Below, piece by piece: positions 1 through 8,869 of a stretch of DNA of 64,000 bases. A model generated the notes under the pieces. It did no database searches. It was given only the letters and a program-made list of their open reading frames with translations, and was not told where the DNA came from. Both the position numbers and the translations under genes were made by a program. The stretch comes from Azospirillum brasilense. Its GTDB lineage: Bacteria > Pseudomonadota > Alphaproteobacteria > Azospirillales > Azospirillaceae. How positions within the stretch are numbered: position 1 is the first letter of the stretch; each line of letters begins with the position of its first letter. The stretch is taken from the NCBI RefSeq assembly GCF_007827795.1, contig NZ_VITI01000004.1, positions 62,001-126,000 on the forward strand, in the 5' to 3' direction.

Positions 1-1122
1 GCGCTGATTTACACGCCGGGCTACGACTGGGTGATGAACTCCCCCGACGGCATCGCCTGGATCGGGCTGTTCGCGGACTTCATCCACAGCTTCCGCATGC
101 CCGCCTTCTTCCTGATCTCGGGCCTGCTGATCACCCACAGCCTGCGCCGCCACGGGCCAAGGGCGGTGCTGACCTCGCGCGCCTCGCGTCTGCTGGTGCC
201 GCTCGTCGCCATGGCGGCGACGCTGAACGTCGCGCAATTGTGGATGGAAAGCCGCGCGGTCGACCCCGGCCTGACCGCCGCGGAGTTCCTCACCCAGGCC
301 ATCCCCGCGGCCTTCTGGAGCGGTGGGCTCGTCTATCACCTGTGGTTCCTGGTCGAGCTGTTCATCAGCGTGCTGGCGCTCTGCCTCGCCTACCCGCTGC
401 TGGTCGCGCTGCATCGGCGGATGGCCGGGCGGGCGCCGGGGCTGGCCCGCTGGCTGGCCGACCCGCCGGACTGGCTGCCGCCGCTCCTGCTCAGCCTCGT
501 CATGATGGGAGTGCTGGGGTTCGACAACATCTCCGATCGGCTGGTGACGCCGCTGGTGCCCACCAACTCCACGGCGGTGAGCATCATCACCTCGGCGGGC
601 TTCTTCGCGGTCGGGGTGCTAATCGCCCATTGGCCGGGCGGGGCCGCGCGCTACGCCAAGGCGAGCTGGGGGGTGGCGCTGACCTATCTGGTCTGTTTCG
701 CCATCCACATCGGCATGGTCGGCGTGGAGAAGCCCATGCCGGTCCGCTTTCTCGACGAGGCGCTGCGCGCCGTCGCCGCCTGGTCGGCCTTCCGCTTCGT
801 CCTCGGCCTGACGCAAGCCTTCTTCTCGGCGGAGAGCCGCCGGGTGCGGGCGCTGTCGCAGGCCTCCTACACGATCTATCTGCTGCACCATCTGGTGGTC
901 ATGGCCGCCGGCTTCGCCCTGCTGGCCGTCACCGCCCCGCCGTTGCTGGAGTTCGCCGCCATCACCGCGGTGGGGCTGTTCGTGCCGCTGGCGGTCCATC
1001 ACGGGCTGGTGCGCCGCTCGCCGACGCTGCGCTTCCTGATGAACGGCGTCCCGCCAGGGGAAACGAAGAAGCAAAGAGGTCCGGCGCGCGGCCGCGAGGC
1101 GATGGCGCGCCGGACCGGTTAA
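1..1122 (+). CDS. Acyltransferase family 3 membrane protein (5' end outside window)
   Basis: The frame is open from base 1, so the true start lies to the left. The visible 373 codons hold many hydrophobic helices and, near the left edge, the FRMPAFFLISG signature of the acyltransferase-3 superfamily (OpgC, OafA, NodX type). These integral inner-membrane enzymes move acetyl or succinyl groups onto sugars of glucans, O-antigen or exopolysaccharide. The segment after the signature (RASRLLVPL) is also typical. An Arg-rich cytoplasmic tail ends the protein. It converges on cysS, with only four bases between the two stop codons. The substrate cannot be told from sequence; an OpgC-like glucan succinyltransferase is one option. 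Confidence 0.8.
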   Translation, partial: ALIYTPGYDWVMNSPDGIAWIGLFADFIHSFRMPAFFLISGLLITHSLRRHGPRAVLTSRASRLLVPLVAMAATLNVAQLWMESRAVDPGLTAAEFLTQAIPAAFWSGGLVYHLWFLVELFISVLALCLAYPLLVALHRRMAGRAPGLARWLADPPDWLPPLLLSLVMMGVLGFDNISDRLVTPLVPTNSTAVSIITSAGFFAVGVLIAHWPGGAARYAKASWGVALTYLVCFAIHIGMVGVEKPMPVRFLDEALRAVAAWSAFRFVLGLTQAFFSAESRRVRALSQASYTIYLLHHLVVMAAGFALLAVTAPPLLEFAAITAVGLFVPLAVHHGLVRRSPTLRFLMNGVPPGETKKQRGPARGREAMARRTG

Positions 1123-1126
1123 AGCG

Positions 1127-2500
1127 TCAGGCCCGCTTCCAGCTCGTGCCCTGCGGGCCGTCCTCCAGGACGATGCCGAGGTCGGCCAGTTCCTTGCGGA
1201 TGCGGTCGGCCTCCGCGTAGTTCTTGGCCTTGCGGGCGGCCAGACGGTCGTCGATGCGCTGCTGGATGTCGGCGTCCGACAGGGCGGCGGCCCCCTTCGG
1301 CGCCCAGCGGAACCATGCCTCCGGGTCCTGCTGGAGCAGGCCCAGCGCCTCGCCGGCGGCGCGCAGCGCGCCCTTGGCGGAGGCCTTTTCCGCCTCGCCC
1401 GTCGCCTTGTTCACCGCGGACGCCAACTCGTGCAGATGCGATATGGCGAGCGGGCTGTTGAGGTCATCCTCCAGCGCGGCCAATACGTCGAACGGCAGTT
1501 CGGCCTGCGTCGGAGCCGGGTCGCCGCGCAGCGCCTGATACCAACGGTCGAGCGTCGCCTTGGACTGCTTCAGCCCCTCGCGGGTGAAGTCCAGCGGCTG
1601 GCGGTAGTGGGCGCTCATCAGCGTCAGGCGGATCGCCTCGCCGGGGAACTCGTCCAGCAGCTCGTGCACGGTGAAGAAGTTGCCCAACGACTTGGACATC
1701 TTCTCGCCCTCGACGGTCACGAAGCCGTTGTGGACCCAGTAGCGGGCCAGCGGCTCGCCGTCGTGGGCGCAGCGGCTCTGGGCGATCTCGTTCTCATGGT
1801 GCGGGAAGATCAGGTCCAGCCCGCCGCCGTGGATGTCGAAGGTGACGCCCAGATGCTCCTTCGCCATGGCCGAGCATTCGATGTGCCAGCCGGGCCGGCC
1901 ACGGCCCCACGGGCTGTCCCAGCCGGGCTGGCCGTCGGCGCTCGGCTTCCACAGCACGAAGTCGGAGGAGTCGCGCTTGTAGGGGGCGACCTCGACGCGG
2001 GCGCCGGCGATCATCTCGTCCAGCGAGCGGCGGGAGAGCTGCCCGTACTCCGCCATCGACGGCACGGAGAACAGCACATGCCCTTCCGCGGCGTAGGCGT
2101 GGCCGCGCTCGATCAGCAGCCCGATCAGCGCGACCATGTGCGAGATGTGGTGCGTGGCGCGCGGCTCGATGGTCGGGCGCAGCGCGTTCAGCGCGTCCAT
2201 GTCGGCGTGGTAGAGGTCGGCGGTGCGCTTGGTCAGCGCCTCGATCGGCTCCCCGCTGTCGCGCGAGCGGTCGATGATCTTGTCGTCCACGTCGGTGATG
2301 TTGCGGACGTAGGTCACCGCCGGATAGAGCCGTTGCAGCAGCCGGAACAGCAGGTCGAACACCACCACCGGGCGGGCGTTGCCGATGTGCGCTGTGTCGT
2401 AGACCGTGGGTCCACACACATACATGCCCACCCGATCCGGACTCATCGGCTCGAAGCGTTCCTTGCGGCGGGTCAGCGTGTTGTAGAGGTCCAGCGGCAC
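1127..2500 (-). CDS. cysS: Cysteinyl-tRNA synthetase
   Basis: Charges tRNA-Cys with cysteine in the cytoplasm; class I synthetase monomer. The 457 residues match the family length. The HIGH motif appears as HIGN at residues 38-41, right after the zinc-ligand Cys29 in the CGPTVYD block. The KMSKS loop lies near residues 267-271 and the helical anticodon-binding region follows. The start is GTG at 2500, supported by an AGGAG at 2511-2515 (read on the minus strand). It lies 74 bases downstream of gltX in the same direction, with a GC-rich palindrome between them, so co-transcription is plausible. The cysS-gltX-ipdC neighbourhood matches that described for Azospirillum brasilense. Confidence 0.97.
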   Translation of the reverse strand: MPLDLYNTLTRRKERFEPMSPDRVGMYVCGPTVYDTAHIGNARPVVVFDLLFRLLQRLYPAVTYVRNITDVDDKIIDRSRDSGEPIEALTKRTADLYHADMDALNALRPTIEPRATHHISHMVALIGLLIERGHAYAAEGHVLFSVPSMAEYGQLSRRSLDEMIAGARVEVAPYKRDSSDFVLWKPSADGQPGWDSPWGRGRPGWHIECSAMAKEHLGVTFDIHGGGLDLIFPHHENEIAQSRCAHDGEPLARYWVHNGFVTVEGEKMSKSLGNFFTVHELLDEFPGEAIRLTLMSAHYRQPLDFTREGLKQSKATLDRWYQALRGDPAPTQAELPFDVLAALEDDLNSPLAISHLHELASAVNKATGEAEKASAKGALRAAGEALGLLQQDPEAWFRWAPKGAAALSDADIQQRIDDRLAARKAKNYAEADRIRKELADLGIVLEDGPQGTSWKRA

Positions 2501-2528
2501 GGCGCCCTATCTCCTGTGAAAGGTTCAT

Positions 2529-2569
2529 CCCTCTCCCCCGCCCAGCGGGGGAGGGCCGGGGTGGGGGAA
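2529..2569. repeat. GC-rich palindromic element (copy A) between gltX and cysS
   Basis: CTCCCCCGC at 2533-2541 pairs with GCGGGGGAG at 2545-2553 around a three-base loop, and a GGGG(T/A)GGGGG tail follows. The same CCCTC(T)CCCC/GGGGAGAGGG theme recurs at about 36.4, 45.9, 56.7-56.8 and 62.0 kb, always between genes. It looks like a REP-type interspersed repeat; it may also attenuate transcription into cysS. Confidence 0.6.
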
Positions 2570-2574
2570 GGACT

Positions 2575-3918
2575 CTAGGCCGTCTCTCCCGCGAGGCGCT
2601 TCTGCGCGCGGGTTCGGCCGATCAGGGGTAGCAGGTTCTTCAATTCCGGTCCATGGTCCCGCCCGGTGAGGGCGCGGCGCAGGGGGAGGAACAAATCCTT
2701 GCCCTTCCGTCCCGTCTTCGCCTTCACCGCACCCGTCCAGATGCCCCAGGTGGAGAGGTCCCAGGGCTCCTCCGGCAGCAGGGCCGCCGCCTCGGCCAGG
2801 AAGGCGGGGTCGTCCGCCGCCGGGGCGACCGGGGCGTGGGTCACCGCCCACCAGTCGCGGGCCTCGGCGACGCGCGACAGGTTGGGGCGCACCGCCTCCC
2901 AGAAGACGGCGTCGGCGTCCGCCAAACCGAGCGCGGCCAATTCCCCGGCCACCCGCTCGAAGGGCAGCAGATGGAGGATGCGGGCGTTCAGCCGCAGCAG
3001 CTCCTCCGGGTCGAATTTCGGGGTGGCGCGGGACACCTTGGCGATGTCGAACTCGGCCACCAGCTCGTCGAGCGTCAGCCGCGGCTCGATGGCGTCGGAG
3101 GTGCCGAGCTTGGCGAGCAGGCTGGCCAGCGCCATCGGCTCGATCCCCTCCTCCTCGCGCAAGCTGGCCACCGACAGGCTGCCCAGCCGCTTGGACAGGC
3201 CCTGCCCCGCCGCGTCGGTCAGCAACGGCAGATGGGCGAAGACCGGAACGGCCCCGCCGACAGCCTCGAAGATCTGGATCTGCACCGCCGTGTTGGCGAC
3301 GTGGTCCTCGCCGCGGATGACGTGAGTGATGGCGAGGTCGGCGTCGTCCACCACGCTGGTCAGCGTGTAGAGCGGGCGCCCGTCCTCGCGGATCAGCACG
3401 GGATCGCTGAGAGCGGTCCCCTCGAAATGCACCGGCCCGCGCACGAGGTCGGTCCATTCCACCGGCGTGTGCTCCAGCTTGAAGCGCCAGTGCGGCTTGC
3501 GCCCCTCCGATTCGAGGCGGGCGCGGTCGGCGTCGCTCAGGCGGAGCGCCGCACGGTCGTAGATCGGCGGACGGCCTTGCGAGACGAGGCTGGCGCGCTT
3601 GAGGTTCAGTTCCTCCGGCGTCTCGTAGCAGGGGTAGAGCCGCCCGCTGGCCTTCAGCGCCGCCGCCACCTCGTCGTAGCGGCCATAGCGGTCGCTCTCC
3701 CGCGCGAAACGGTCCCAGGTCAGGCCGAGCCAGGTCAGGTCCCGCTCGATCCCCTCCGCGTATTCCGGCTTGGAGCGCTCCTCGTCCGTGTCGTCGAGGC
3801 GCAGCAGGAACGTGCCGCCCGCCTTGCGCGCGAACAGCCAGTTGACGAGCGCGAGGCGCACGTTGCCGACATGCAGGAGACCGGTCGGGCTGGGGGCGAA
3901 GCGGACGGCGACGGACAT
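2575..3918 (-). CDS. gltX: Glutamyl-tRNA synthetase
   Basis: Attaches glutamate to tRNA-Glu (and possibly tRNA-Gln, for the GatCAB route used by alphaproteobacteria). Class I, 447 residues. The start ATG at 3918 was chosen because the family N-terminus ([16 protein letters not shown], holding the HIGH-equivalent) follows at once; an upstream in-frame extension to 3990 lacks conserved sequence. The KMSKS-equivalent is KRLGS within GLSKRLGS near residue 239. Alphaproteobacteria often carry two GltX paralogues; which one this is cannot be decided without the rest of the genome. It is divergent from ipdC across a 262-base control region and upstream of cysS. Confidence 0.95.
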   Translation of the reverse strand: MSVAVRFAPSPTGLLHVGNVRLALVNWLFARKAGGTFLLRLDDTDEERSKPEYAEGIERDLTWLGLTWDRFARESDRYGRYDEVAAALKASGRLYPCYETPEELNLKRASLVSQGRPPIYDRAALRLSDADRARLESEGRKPHWRFKLEHTPVEWTDLVRGPVHFEGTALSDPVLIREDGRPLYTLTSVVDDADLAITHVIRGEDHVANTAVQIQIFEAVGGAVPVFAHLPLLTDAAGQGLSKRLGSLSVASLREEEGIEPMALASLLAKLGTSDAIEPRLTLDELVAEFDIAKVSRATPKFDPEELLRLNARILHLLPFERVAGELAALGLADADAVFWEAVRPNLSRVAEARDWWAVTHAPVAPAADDPAFLAEAAALLPEEPWDLSTWGIWTGAVKAKTGRKGKDLFLPLRRALTGRDHGPELKNLLPLIGRTRAQKRLAGETA

Positions 3919-4180
3919 GCGGGCATCATTCGAAAGTCGGGACGGGCCGGCAGTCGTAGCACGCCGCGCGCCGCTCCGAAAGACGCCCATCGGGCGTCAC
4001 GGGGGGCGCCACGGGGCCTATCGCGTTCGGCGACAAATCCCTGTCCCACCTCTCCACAATTTCCGGCGCAAACGGATTGTTTCGAATGAAACAATTCTTG
4101 CGCGGAGCGGTGGCGGAGGCGATGCTGTCCCCCTGTGCGGGTTTTCGGCCCGCGAAACCAATTGGAACGGGAGAGCGGCC
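3919..4180. promoter_or_regulatory. Divergent gltX-ipdC control region
   Basis: 262 bases between the two start codons. It contains two TGTCCC hexamers (4042-4047 and 4126-4131) flanking a perfect inverted repeat at 4076-4095. TGTCCC resembles the core of plant auxin response elements (TGTCTC) and was noted before in the A. brasilense ipdC promoter. No convincing sigma-70 -35/-10 pair for ipdC is seen by eye. The ipdC ribosome site is GGGAG at 4170-4174, ahead of ATG 4181. Confidence 0.7.
4076..4095. promoter_or_regulatory. Inverted repeat ATTGTT-N8-AACAAT, probable auxin-responsive operator of ipdC
   Basis: Two hexamers separated by eight bases form a perfect palindrome (the inner bases extend each arm to eight). 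It lies 85 bases upstream of the ipdC start. An inverted repeat of two hexamers spaced by 8 bp was reported as the cis-element required for auxin-responsive ipdC expression in A. brasilense (work of Vande Broek and colleagues, from memory). The dyad suggests a dimeric regulator, not identifiable from this window. Confidence 0.75.
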
Positions 4181-5818
4181 ATGAAGCTGGCCGAAGCCCT
4201 GCTGCGCGCGCTGAAGGATCGCGGCGCACAGGCCATGTTCGGGATTCCGGGCGATTTCGCCCTGCCCTTCTTCAAGGTGGCGGAGGAAACGCAGATCCTG
4301 CCGCTCCACACGCTGAGCCACGAGCCGGCGGTCGGCTTCGCGGCGGACGCGGCGGCGCGCTACAGTTCGACGCTGGGGGTGGCGGCGGTCACCTACGGGG
4401 CGGGCGCCTTCAACATGGTGAACGCGGTGGCCGGCGCCTACGCCGAGAAGTCGCCGGTCGTCGTCATCTCCGGCGCGCCGGGCACGACGGAGGGCAATGC
4501 CGGCCTGCTGCTGCACCACCAGGGCCGCACGCTGGACACACAGTTCCAGGTGTTCAAGGAGATCACCGTCGCCCAGGCCCGGCTGGACGACCCGGCCAAG
4601 GCCCCGGCGGAGATCTCTCGTGTGCTGGGGGCCGCCCGCGCCCTGTCGCGCCCGGTCTATCTGGAAATCCCCCGCAACATGGTCAACGCCGAGGTCGAGC
4701 CGGTGGGCGACGACCCCGCCTGGCCGGTGGACCGCGACGCGCTCGCCGCCTGCGCGGACGAGGTGCTGGCGGCGATGCGCTCGGCCAAATCGCCGGTGCT
4801 GATGGTCTGCGTGGAGGTCCGCCGCTACGGGCTGGAGGCCAAGGTGGCGGAGCTGGCGCAACGGCTGGGCGTGCCGGTGGTGACCACCTTCATGGGGCGC
4901 GGCCTGCTGGCCGACGCGCCGACCCCGCCGCTCGGCACCTACATCGGCGTCGCCGGCGACGCGGAGATCACCCGGCTGGTCGAGGAGTCGGACGGGCTGT
5001 TCCTGCTCGGCGCCATCCTCAGCGACACCAACTTCGCGGTGTCCCAGCGCAAGATCGACCTGCGCAAGACCATCCACGCCTTCGACCGGGCGGTGACGCT
5101 GGGCTATCACACCTACGCCGACATCCCGCTGGACGGGCTGGTCGACGCGCTGCTGGAGCGGCTGCCGCCGTCCGACCGGACGACCCGCGGCAAGGAGCCC
5201 CACGCCTACCCCACCGGCCTTCAGGCGGACGGCGAGCCGATCGCCCCGATGGACATCGCCCGTGCCGTCAACGACCGCGTCCGCGCCGGGCAGGAACCGC
5301 TGCTGATCGCCGCGGACATGGGCGACTGCCTGTTCACCGCCATGGACATGATCGACGCCGGGCTGATGGCGCCGGGCTATTACGCGGGCATGGGCTTCGG
5401 CGTGCCAGCGGGCATTGGGGCGCAGTGCGTGTCGGGCGGCAAGCGCATCCTGACGGTGGTCGGCGACGGCGCCTTCCAGATGACCGGGTGGGAGCTTGGC
5501 AACTGCCGACGCCTGGGCATCGACCCCATCGTGATCCTGTTCAACAACGCCAGTTGGGAGATGCTGCGCACCTTCCAGCCCGAATCCGCCTTCAACGACC
5601 TGGACGACTGGCGCTTCGCCGACATGGCGGCGGGCATGGGCGGCGACGGCGTCCGCGTGCGCACGCGGGCGGAGTTGAAGGCGGCCCTGGACAAGGCCTT
5701 CGCCACGCGCGGGCGCTTCCAGCTGATCGAGGCGATGATCCCGCGCGGCGTGCTGTCCGACACGCTGGCCCGCTTCGTCCAAGGGCAGAAGCGCCTGCAC
5801 GCCGCACCCCGGGAGTAG
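4181..5818 (+). CDS. ipdC: Indole-3-pyruvate/phenylpyruvate decarboxylase (ThDP-dependent)
   Basis: Decarboxylates indole-3-pyruvate (and phenylpyruvate) to the aldehyde, the key step of the indole-pyruvate route to the auxin IAA. Cytoplasmic ThDP- and Mg-dependent tetramer. The 545 residues equal the known Azospirillum enzyme. The N-terminal pyrimidine-binding domain carries the catalytic-type Glu in LSHEPAVGFAAD (about residue 48). The C-terminal pyrophosphate domain carries GDGAFQMTGWELGN, the GDG...N motif, at about residues 429-442. Unlike pyruvate decarboxylases it lacks the HH motif at about 110-115 (it reads LLHHQGR instead), as expected for this phenylpyruvate-type branch. ATG 4181 follows GGGAG. 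Expression is probably auxin-inducible through the upstream repeat. A strong hairpin follows the gene. Confidence 0.95.
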   Translation: MKLAEALLRALKDRGAQAMFGIPGDFALPFFKVAEETQILPLHTLSHEPAVGFAADAAARYSSTLGVAAVTYGAGAFNMVNAVAGAYAEKSPVVVISGAPGTTEGNAGLLLHHQGRTLDTQFQVFKEITVAQARLDDPAKAPAEISRVLGAARALSRPVYLEIPRNMVNAEVEPVGDDPAWPVDRDALAACADEVLAAMRSAKSPVLMVCVEVRRYGLEAKVAELAQRLGVPVVTTFMGRGLLADAPTPPLGTYIGVAGDAEITRLVEESDGLFLLGAILSDTNFAVSQRKIDLRKTIHAFDRAVTLGYHTYADIPLDGLVDALLERLPPSDRTTRGKEPHAYPTGLQADGEPIAPMDIARAVNDRVRAGQEPLLIAADMGDCLFTAMDMIDAGLMAPGYYAGMGFGVPAGIGAQCVSGGKRILTVVGDGAFQMTGWELGNCRRLGIDPIVILFNNASWEMLRTFQPESAFNDLDDWRFADMAAGMGGDGVRVRTRAELKAALDKAFATRGRFQLIEAMIPRGVLSDTLARFVQGQKRLHAAPRE

Positions 5819-5902
5819 GCGGGGGAGCCGCGTCCGCAAGCTGGCGGTCAGCCTCCCACCGATCGGGCTGGTCCGCTAAGCTCTTGTCGCGCTTGCGCTA
5901 AG

Positions 5903-5945
5903 GGCAGCGGCGCCGAAGCGGGATACCCCCTTCGGCGCCGCTGCC
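5903..5945 (+). terminator. Strong hairpin after ipdC
   Basis: A perfect 16-bp stem (5903-5918 with 5930-5945) with an 11-base loop, 84 bases after the ipdC stop. There is no clear T-tract, so it may act as a Rho-assisted terminator or an mRNA-stabilising hairpin. Confidence 0.6.
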
Positions 5946-6022
5946 GCGCAACAATTCGTTAACCATAAAAGCCCACCCTGTCCCTGCTTTCGGGCAGAAT
6001 TGATTCAGGGACGAGGACGGCG

Positions 6023-6592
6023 ATGACCTGCATTGTTGGCTTGGTGGACGGCGATCGTGTGTGGATGGGCGGTGATAGCGCGGGCGTGAACGGCCTGGAC
6101 ATCACCGTGCGCGCGGACACCAAGGTGTTCCGCAACGCCGACCTGCTGATCGGCTTCACCAGCAGCTTCCGCATGGGCCAGCTTCTGCATTACCGGCTGG
6201 AGCCGCCGCACCGCGACCCCGAGGCCGACGTCTTCCGCTACATGGTCGTCGATTTCGTGGACGCCGTGCGCGGCTGCCTGAAGGACGGCGGCTATGCCCA
6301 CCGCTCCAACGACGTGGAGACCGGCGGCACCTTCATGGTCGGGTACGAGGGGCGCCTCTTCTCGATCCAGTCCGACTATCAGGTGGGCGAGGCGGTGCGC
6401 GGCTATCACGCCATCGGCTGCGGGTCCGACTACGCGCTGGGCTCGCTCGCCTCGACGGCCGGGCTGCCGGCGGAGGAGCGGGTGCTGAAGGCGCTGGAAT
6501 GCGCCGAGCTGTTCAGCGGCGGCGTGCGCGCGCCCTTCACTATCCAGTCCATGGTCCGCCGCCCGCATCTGGCGCTGACCGAAGCGGCGTAA
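6023..6592 (+). CDS. Proteasome beta-subunit-like Ntn hydrolase
   Basis: 189 residues beginning MTCIVG, the N-terminal strand pattern of proteasome-fold Ntn hydrolases. If the initiator Met is removed, Thr becomes residue 1, the Asp of GGDS becomes residue 17 and the Lys of ADTK becomes residue 33. This is the catalytic Thr1/Asp17/Lys33 set of 20S/HslV beta subunits. A GCGSDYALGS segment near residue 131 matches the G(S/C)G turn of the family. There is no propeptide, as in HslV. It is too short for Anbu (about 240) and has no HslU-like neighbour. Possible role: self-compartmentalised or small peptidase/amidase; substrate unknown. It has its own start ATG 6023 with AGGA upstream and stands alone. 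Confidence 0.7.
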   Translation: MTCIVGLVDGDRVWMGGDSAGVNGLDITVRADTKVFRNADLLIGFTSSFRMGQLLHYRLEPPHRDPEADVFRYMVVDFVDAVRGCLKDGGYAHRSNDVETGGTFMVGYEGRLFSIQSDYQVGEAVRGYHAIGCGSDYALGSLASTAGLPAEERVLKALECAELFSGGVRAPFTIQSMVRRPHLALTEAA

Positions 6593-6610
6593 AGCCACAA
6601 TAAAAACCAG

Positions 6611-6655
6611 GACTTCCCGCGCCGTTTTCGCCATCCGGCAAGACGGCGCGAAGTC
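6611..6655 (+). terminator. Hairpin after the proteasome-like gene
   Basis: CGCGCCGT (6618-6625) pairs with ACGGCGCG (6643-6650). The stem extends through GACTT/AAGTC with a two-base bulge. It lies about 20 bases after the stop codon. A terminator is the likely role, though a T-run is missing. Confidence 0.5.
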
Positions 6656-6749
6656 GTGCCCGCACCGCGACAAACTGTGTTATAGGGACGCCGCTCCGTC
6701 CCGAAGAGATGGAGAACAAAAAGACCATAAATACAGTGGGCGCTAGAGA

Positions 6750-6989
6750 ATGGTTGACCAAACTGTTGGCGATGCTGATCGTTTGATTGGCGAAGATTCG
6801 CGTGATGTCTCGGGCTTGGTGCATGGCCTGCCGGCTTTTTGCAATTCGCCTTACTTTGTGTTTCCGGCGCTGATCCTTCTGCTGATCATGCCGCTGTCGA
6901 TCATTTTCCACCCGTCCTGGATCATTCCGCTGGCCGAGCTGTACGCGGTCGGCATGATGGTGACGATCATCCGCCTGACGCGCGGGTGA
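6750..6989 (+). CDS. Small hypothetical membrane protein (79 aa)
   Basis: Not recognised. The first 30 residues are acidic and soluble (MVDQTVGDADRLIGED...). They are followed by two hydrophobic helices at about 35-52 and 56-75, split by HPSW, and a short basic end. The ATG at 6750 has only a weak AGAGA ribosome site. A possible promoter -10 (TATAGG) lies near 6682. It stands alone between two hairpins, so it appears to be its own transcription unit. It could be an inner-membrane micro-protein. Confidence rests on amino-acid composition and isolation only. Confidence 0.5.
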   Translation: MVDQTVGDADRLIGEDSRDVSGLVHGLPAFCNSPYFVFPALILLLIMPLSIIFHPSWIIPLAELYAVGMMVTIIRLTRG

Positions 6990-7001
6990 ACTGCGGGTCT
7001 T

Positions 7002-7042
7002 GCCCCCACCCTTCCCATGCTGCGCACGGGAAAGGTGGGGGC
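7002..7042. terminator. Bidirectional terminator between the 79-aa gene and nadE
   Basis: GCCCCCACC-TTCCC (7002-7016) pairs with GGGAA-GGTGGGGGC (7028-7042) with one mismatch and an 11-base loop. It lies between convergent genes and can serve both strands. Confidence 0.75.
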
Positions 7043-7058
7043 CCGTTTCACGCATGCC

Positions 7059-8723
7059 TCACGCAATGCTCCCGAACCCGTTGGTGATCGGATAGCGCCG
7101 CTCGCGGTTGAACAGCCGCGGGGTGATCTTCGGCCCCGGAGGCGCCTGGCGGCGCTTGTATTCGGCGAGATGCAGCATGCGCCAGACCCTGTCCACCACC
7201 TCCGGCGTATGGCCGCGGGCGACGATTTCCGCCACGCCCAGATCCTTCTCCACCAGACACCTCAGGATGTCGTCCAGTTCGTCGTAGGGCGGCAGCGTGT
7301 CCTGGTCGGTCTGGTCGGGTTTCAGCTCCGCGGTCGGGGCTTTGACCAGAACCCGCTCCGGCACGACGCGCCCCGCCGGGCCGAGCGCACCCTCCGGCAC
7401 ATGGCCGTTGCGCCAGCGCGCCAGCGCGTAGACCGTCGTCTTGTAGACGTCCTTCAGCACGGCATAGCCGCCGCACAGGTCGCCATAGAGCGTGGCGTAG
7501 CCGACCGACATCTCCGACTTGTTGCCGGTGGACAGCACCATGGGGCCGAACTTGTTCGACAGCGCCATCAGCGTGACGCCGCGGGAGCGCGCCTGGATGT
7601 TCTCCTCCGTGGCGTCCGGATCGCGCCCCGCGAAGGCCGGCAGGAGCATCCGGTCGAACGCCTCCATCGCCGGAACGATGGGAACGGTGTCCAGCTTGCA
7701 GCCCAGCAGTTCCGCCGATTCCGCGGCGTCGTCCAGGCTGTCCTGCACGGTATAAGGCGACGGCATCATCACGCCGTGCACCCGGTCGGCGCCCAAGGCA
7801 TCCACCGCGATGGCCGCCGACAGCGCCGAGTCGATGCCGCCCGACAGGCCCAGGATGACGCCGGGGAAACCATTCTTGGTCACGTAGTCGCGCAAGGCCA
7901 ACACCAGCGCCGCATAGACTGACTCCAGACCCTCCGGCGGGGCGACGCACTCCGTGTCGGCGCAGCTCCAGACATCGTCTTCGCCGCGCTCCCAGCGGGT
8001 GACCAGCAGATGCTCGGCGAAGGCCGGGGCCTGCGCCACCAGCCGGCGATCGGCGCCCAACGCGAAGCTGGCGCCGTCGAAGACCAGCTCGTCCTGCCCA
8101 CCCACCTGATTCACGTAGAGCAGCGGCAGGCCCGACTCGGTGACCCGCCGCACGGCGAGCTGCACGCGCTGGTCGTGCTTGCCCAGCTCGAACGGGCTGC
8201 CGTTGGGAACCACCAGGATCTCCGCCCCGCTTTCCGCCAGCGTCTCGATCACGTCGGCGGACCACATGTCCTCGCAGATCGGAACGCCCAGCCGCAAGCC
8301 GCGGACGTTGATCGGGCCGGGCAGCGGGCCGGGGGTGAAGACGCGCTTCTCGTCGAACACGCCGTAGTTCGGCAGATCCACCTTGAAGCGGGTCGCCGCG
8401 ACCGTGCCGCCGTCGAGCAGCAGCGCCGCGTTGAAGCATTTGCCGCCGTCGCGCCAGGGCGCGCCGACCAGCAAGGCCGGACCGCCGTCCGCCGTCTCGG
8501 CGGCGAGTTCACGCACCGCCCGCTCCACCACGTCCAGGAAGAAGGGTTTCAGCACCAGATCCTCCGGCGGGTAGCCGGTCACCGCCAGCTCCGGGCAGAC
8601 CATCAGGTCGGCGCCGCGCGCGGCGGCCTCCGCCCGCGCGTCGCGGATGCGGTCGATGTTGGCGGCGATGGCGCCGACGGTCGGGTTGATCTGGGCCAGC
8701 GCGATGGAAAAGCGGTCGGTCAT
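7059..8723 (-). CDS. nadE: Glutamine-dependent NAD+ synthetase
   Basis: Amidates nicotinic acid adenine dinucleotide to NAD+ with glutamine and ATP, the last step of NAD synthesis. 554 residues in two domains. The N-terminal nitrilase-like glutaminase has Glu45 (in CPELAVTGYPPEDL), a Lys near 113 (NYGVFDEKR) and Cys near 148 (ICEDMW). The C-terminal N-type ATP pyrophosphatase domain has the P-loop SGGIDS near 293. The start at 8723 gives the family N-terminus MTDRFSIALAQINPTVG; a frame open further upstream has no conserved sequence. Divergent from the oxidoreductase at 8870. A second NAD-pathway gene, nadD, is at 36.5 kb. Confidence 0.95.
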   Translation of the reverse strand: MTDRFSIALAQINPTVGAIAANIDRIRDARAEAAARGADLMVCPELAVTGYPPEDLVLKPFFLDVVERAVRELAAETADGGPALLVGAPWRDGGKCFNAALLLDGGTVAATRFKVDLPNYGVFDEKRVFTPGPLPGPINVRGLRLGVPICEDMWSADVIETLAESGAEILVVPNGSPFELGKHDQRVQLAVRRVTESGLPLLYVNQVGGQDELVFDGASFALGADRRLVAQAPAFAEHLLVTRWERGEDDVWSCADTECVAPPEGLESVYAALVLALRDYVTKNGFPGVILGLSGGIDSALSAAIAVDALGADRVHGVMMPSPYTVQDSLDDAAESAELLGCKLDTVPIVPAMEAFDRMLLPAFAGRDPDATEENIQARSRGVTLMALSNKFGPMVLSTGNKSEMSVGYATLYGDLCGGYAVLKDVYKTTVYALARWRNGHVPEGALGPAGRVVPERVLVKAPTAELKPDQTDQDTLPPYDELDDILRCLVEKDLGVAEIVARGHTPEVVDRVWRMLHLAEYKRRQAPPGPKITPRLFNRERRYPITNGFGSIA

Positions 8724-8869
8724 GGCGGCGTCGTCCGAGGAAGCGGCGGATCGGCGACACCGTAGCAGCCGAAGGCGGGGGGCGGAAGCGGCGCACGGCC
8801 GCAGCGGAACCGCCCCACCGCAAGCTGTGTTGCCGAAAGGACAGGATTCCAACAGAAGGATGACCGGTC

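Noticed and set aside
3926..5839. A 637-codon open frame antisense to ipdC
   Set aside because: Same GC artefact; ipdC on the other strand is unmistakable.
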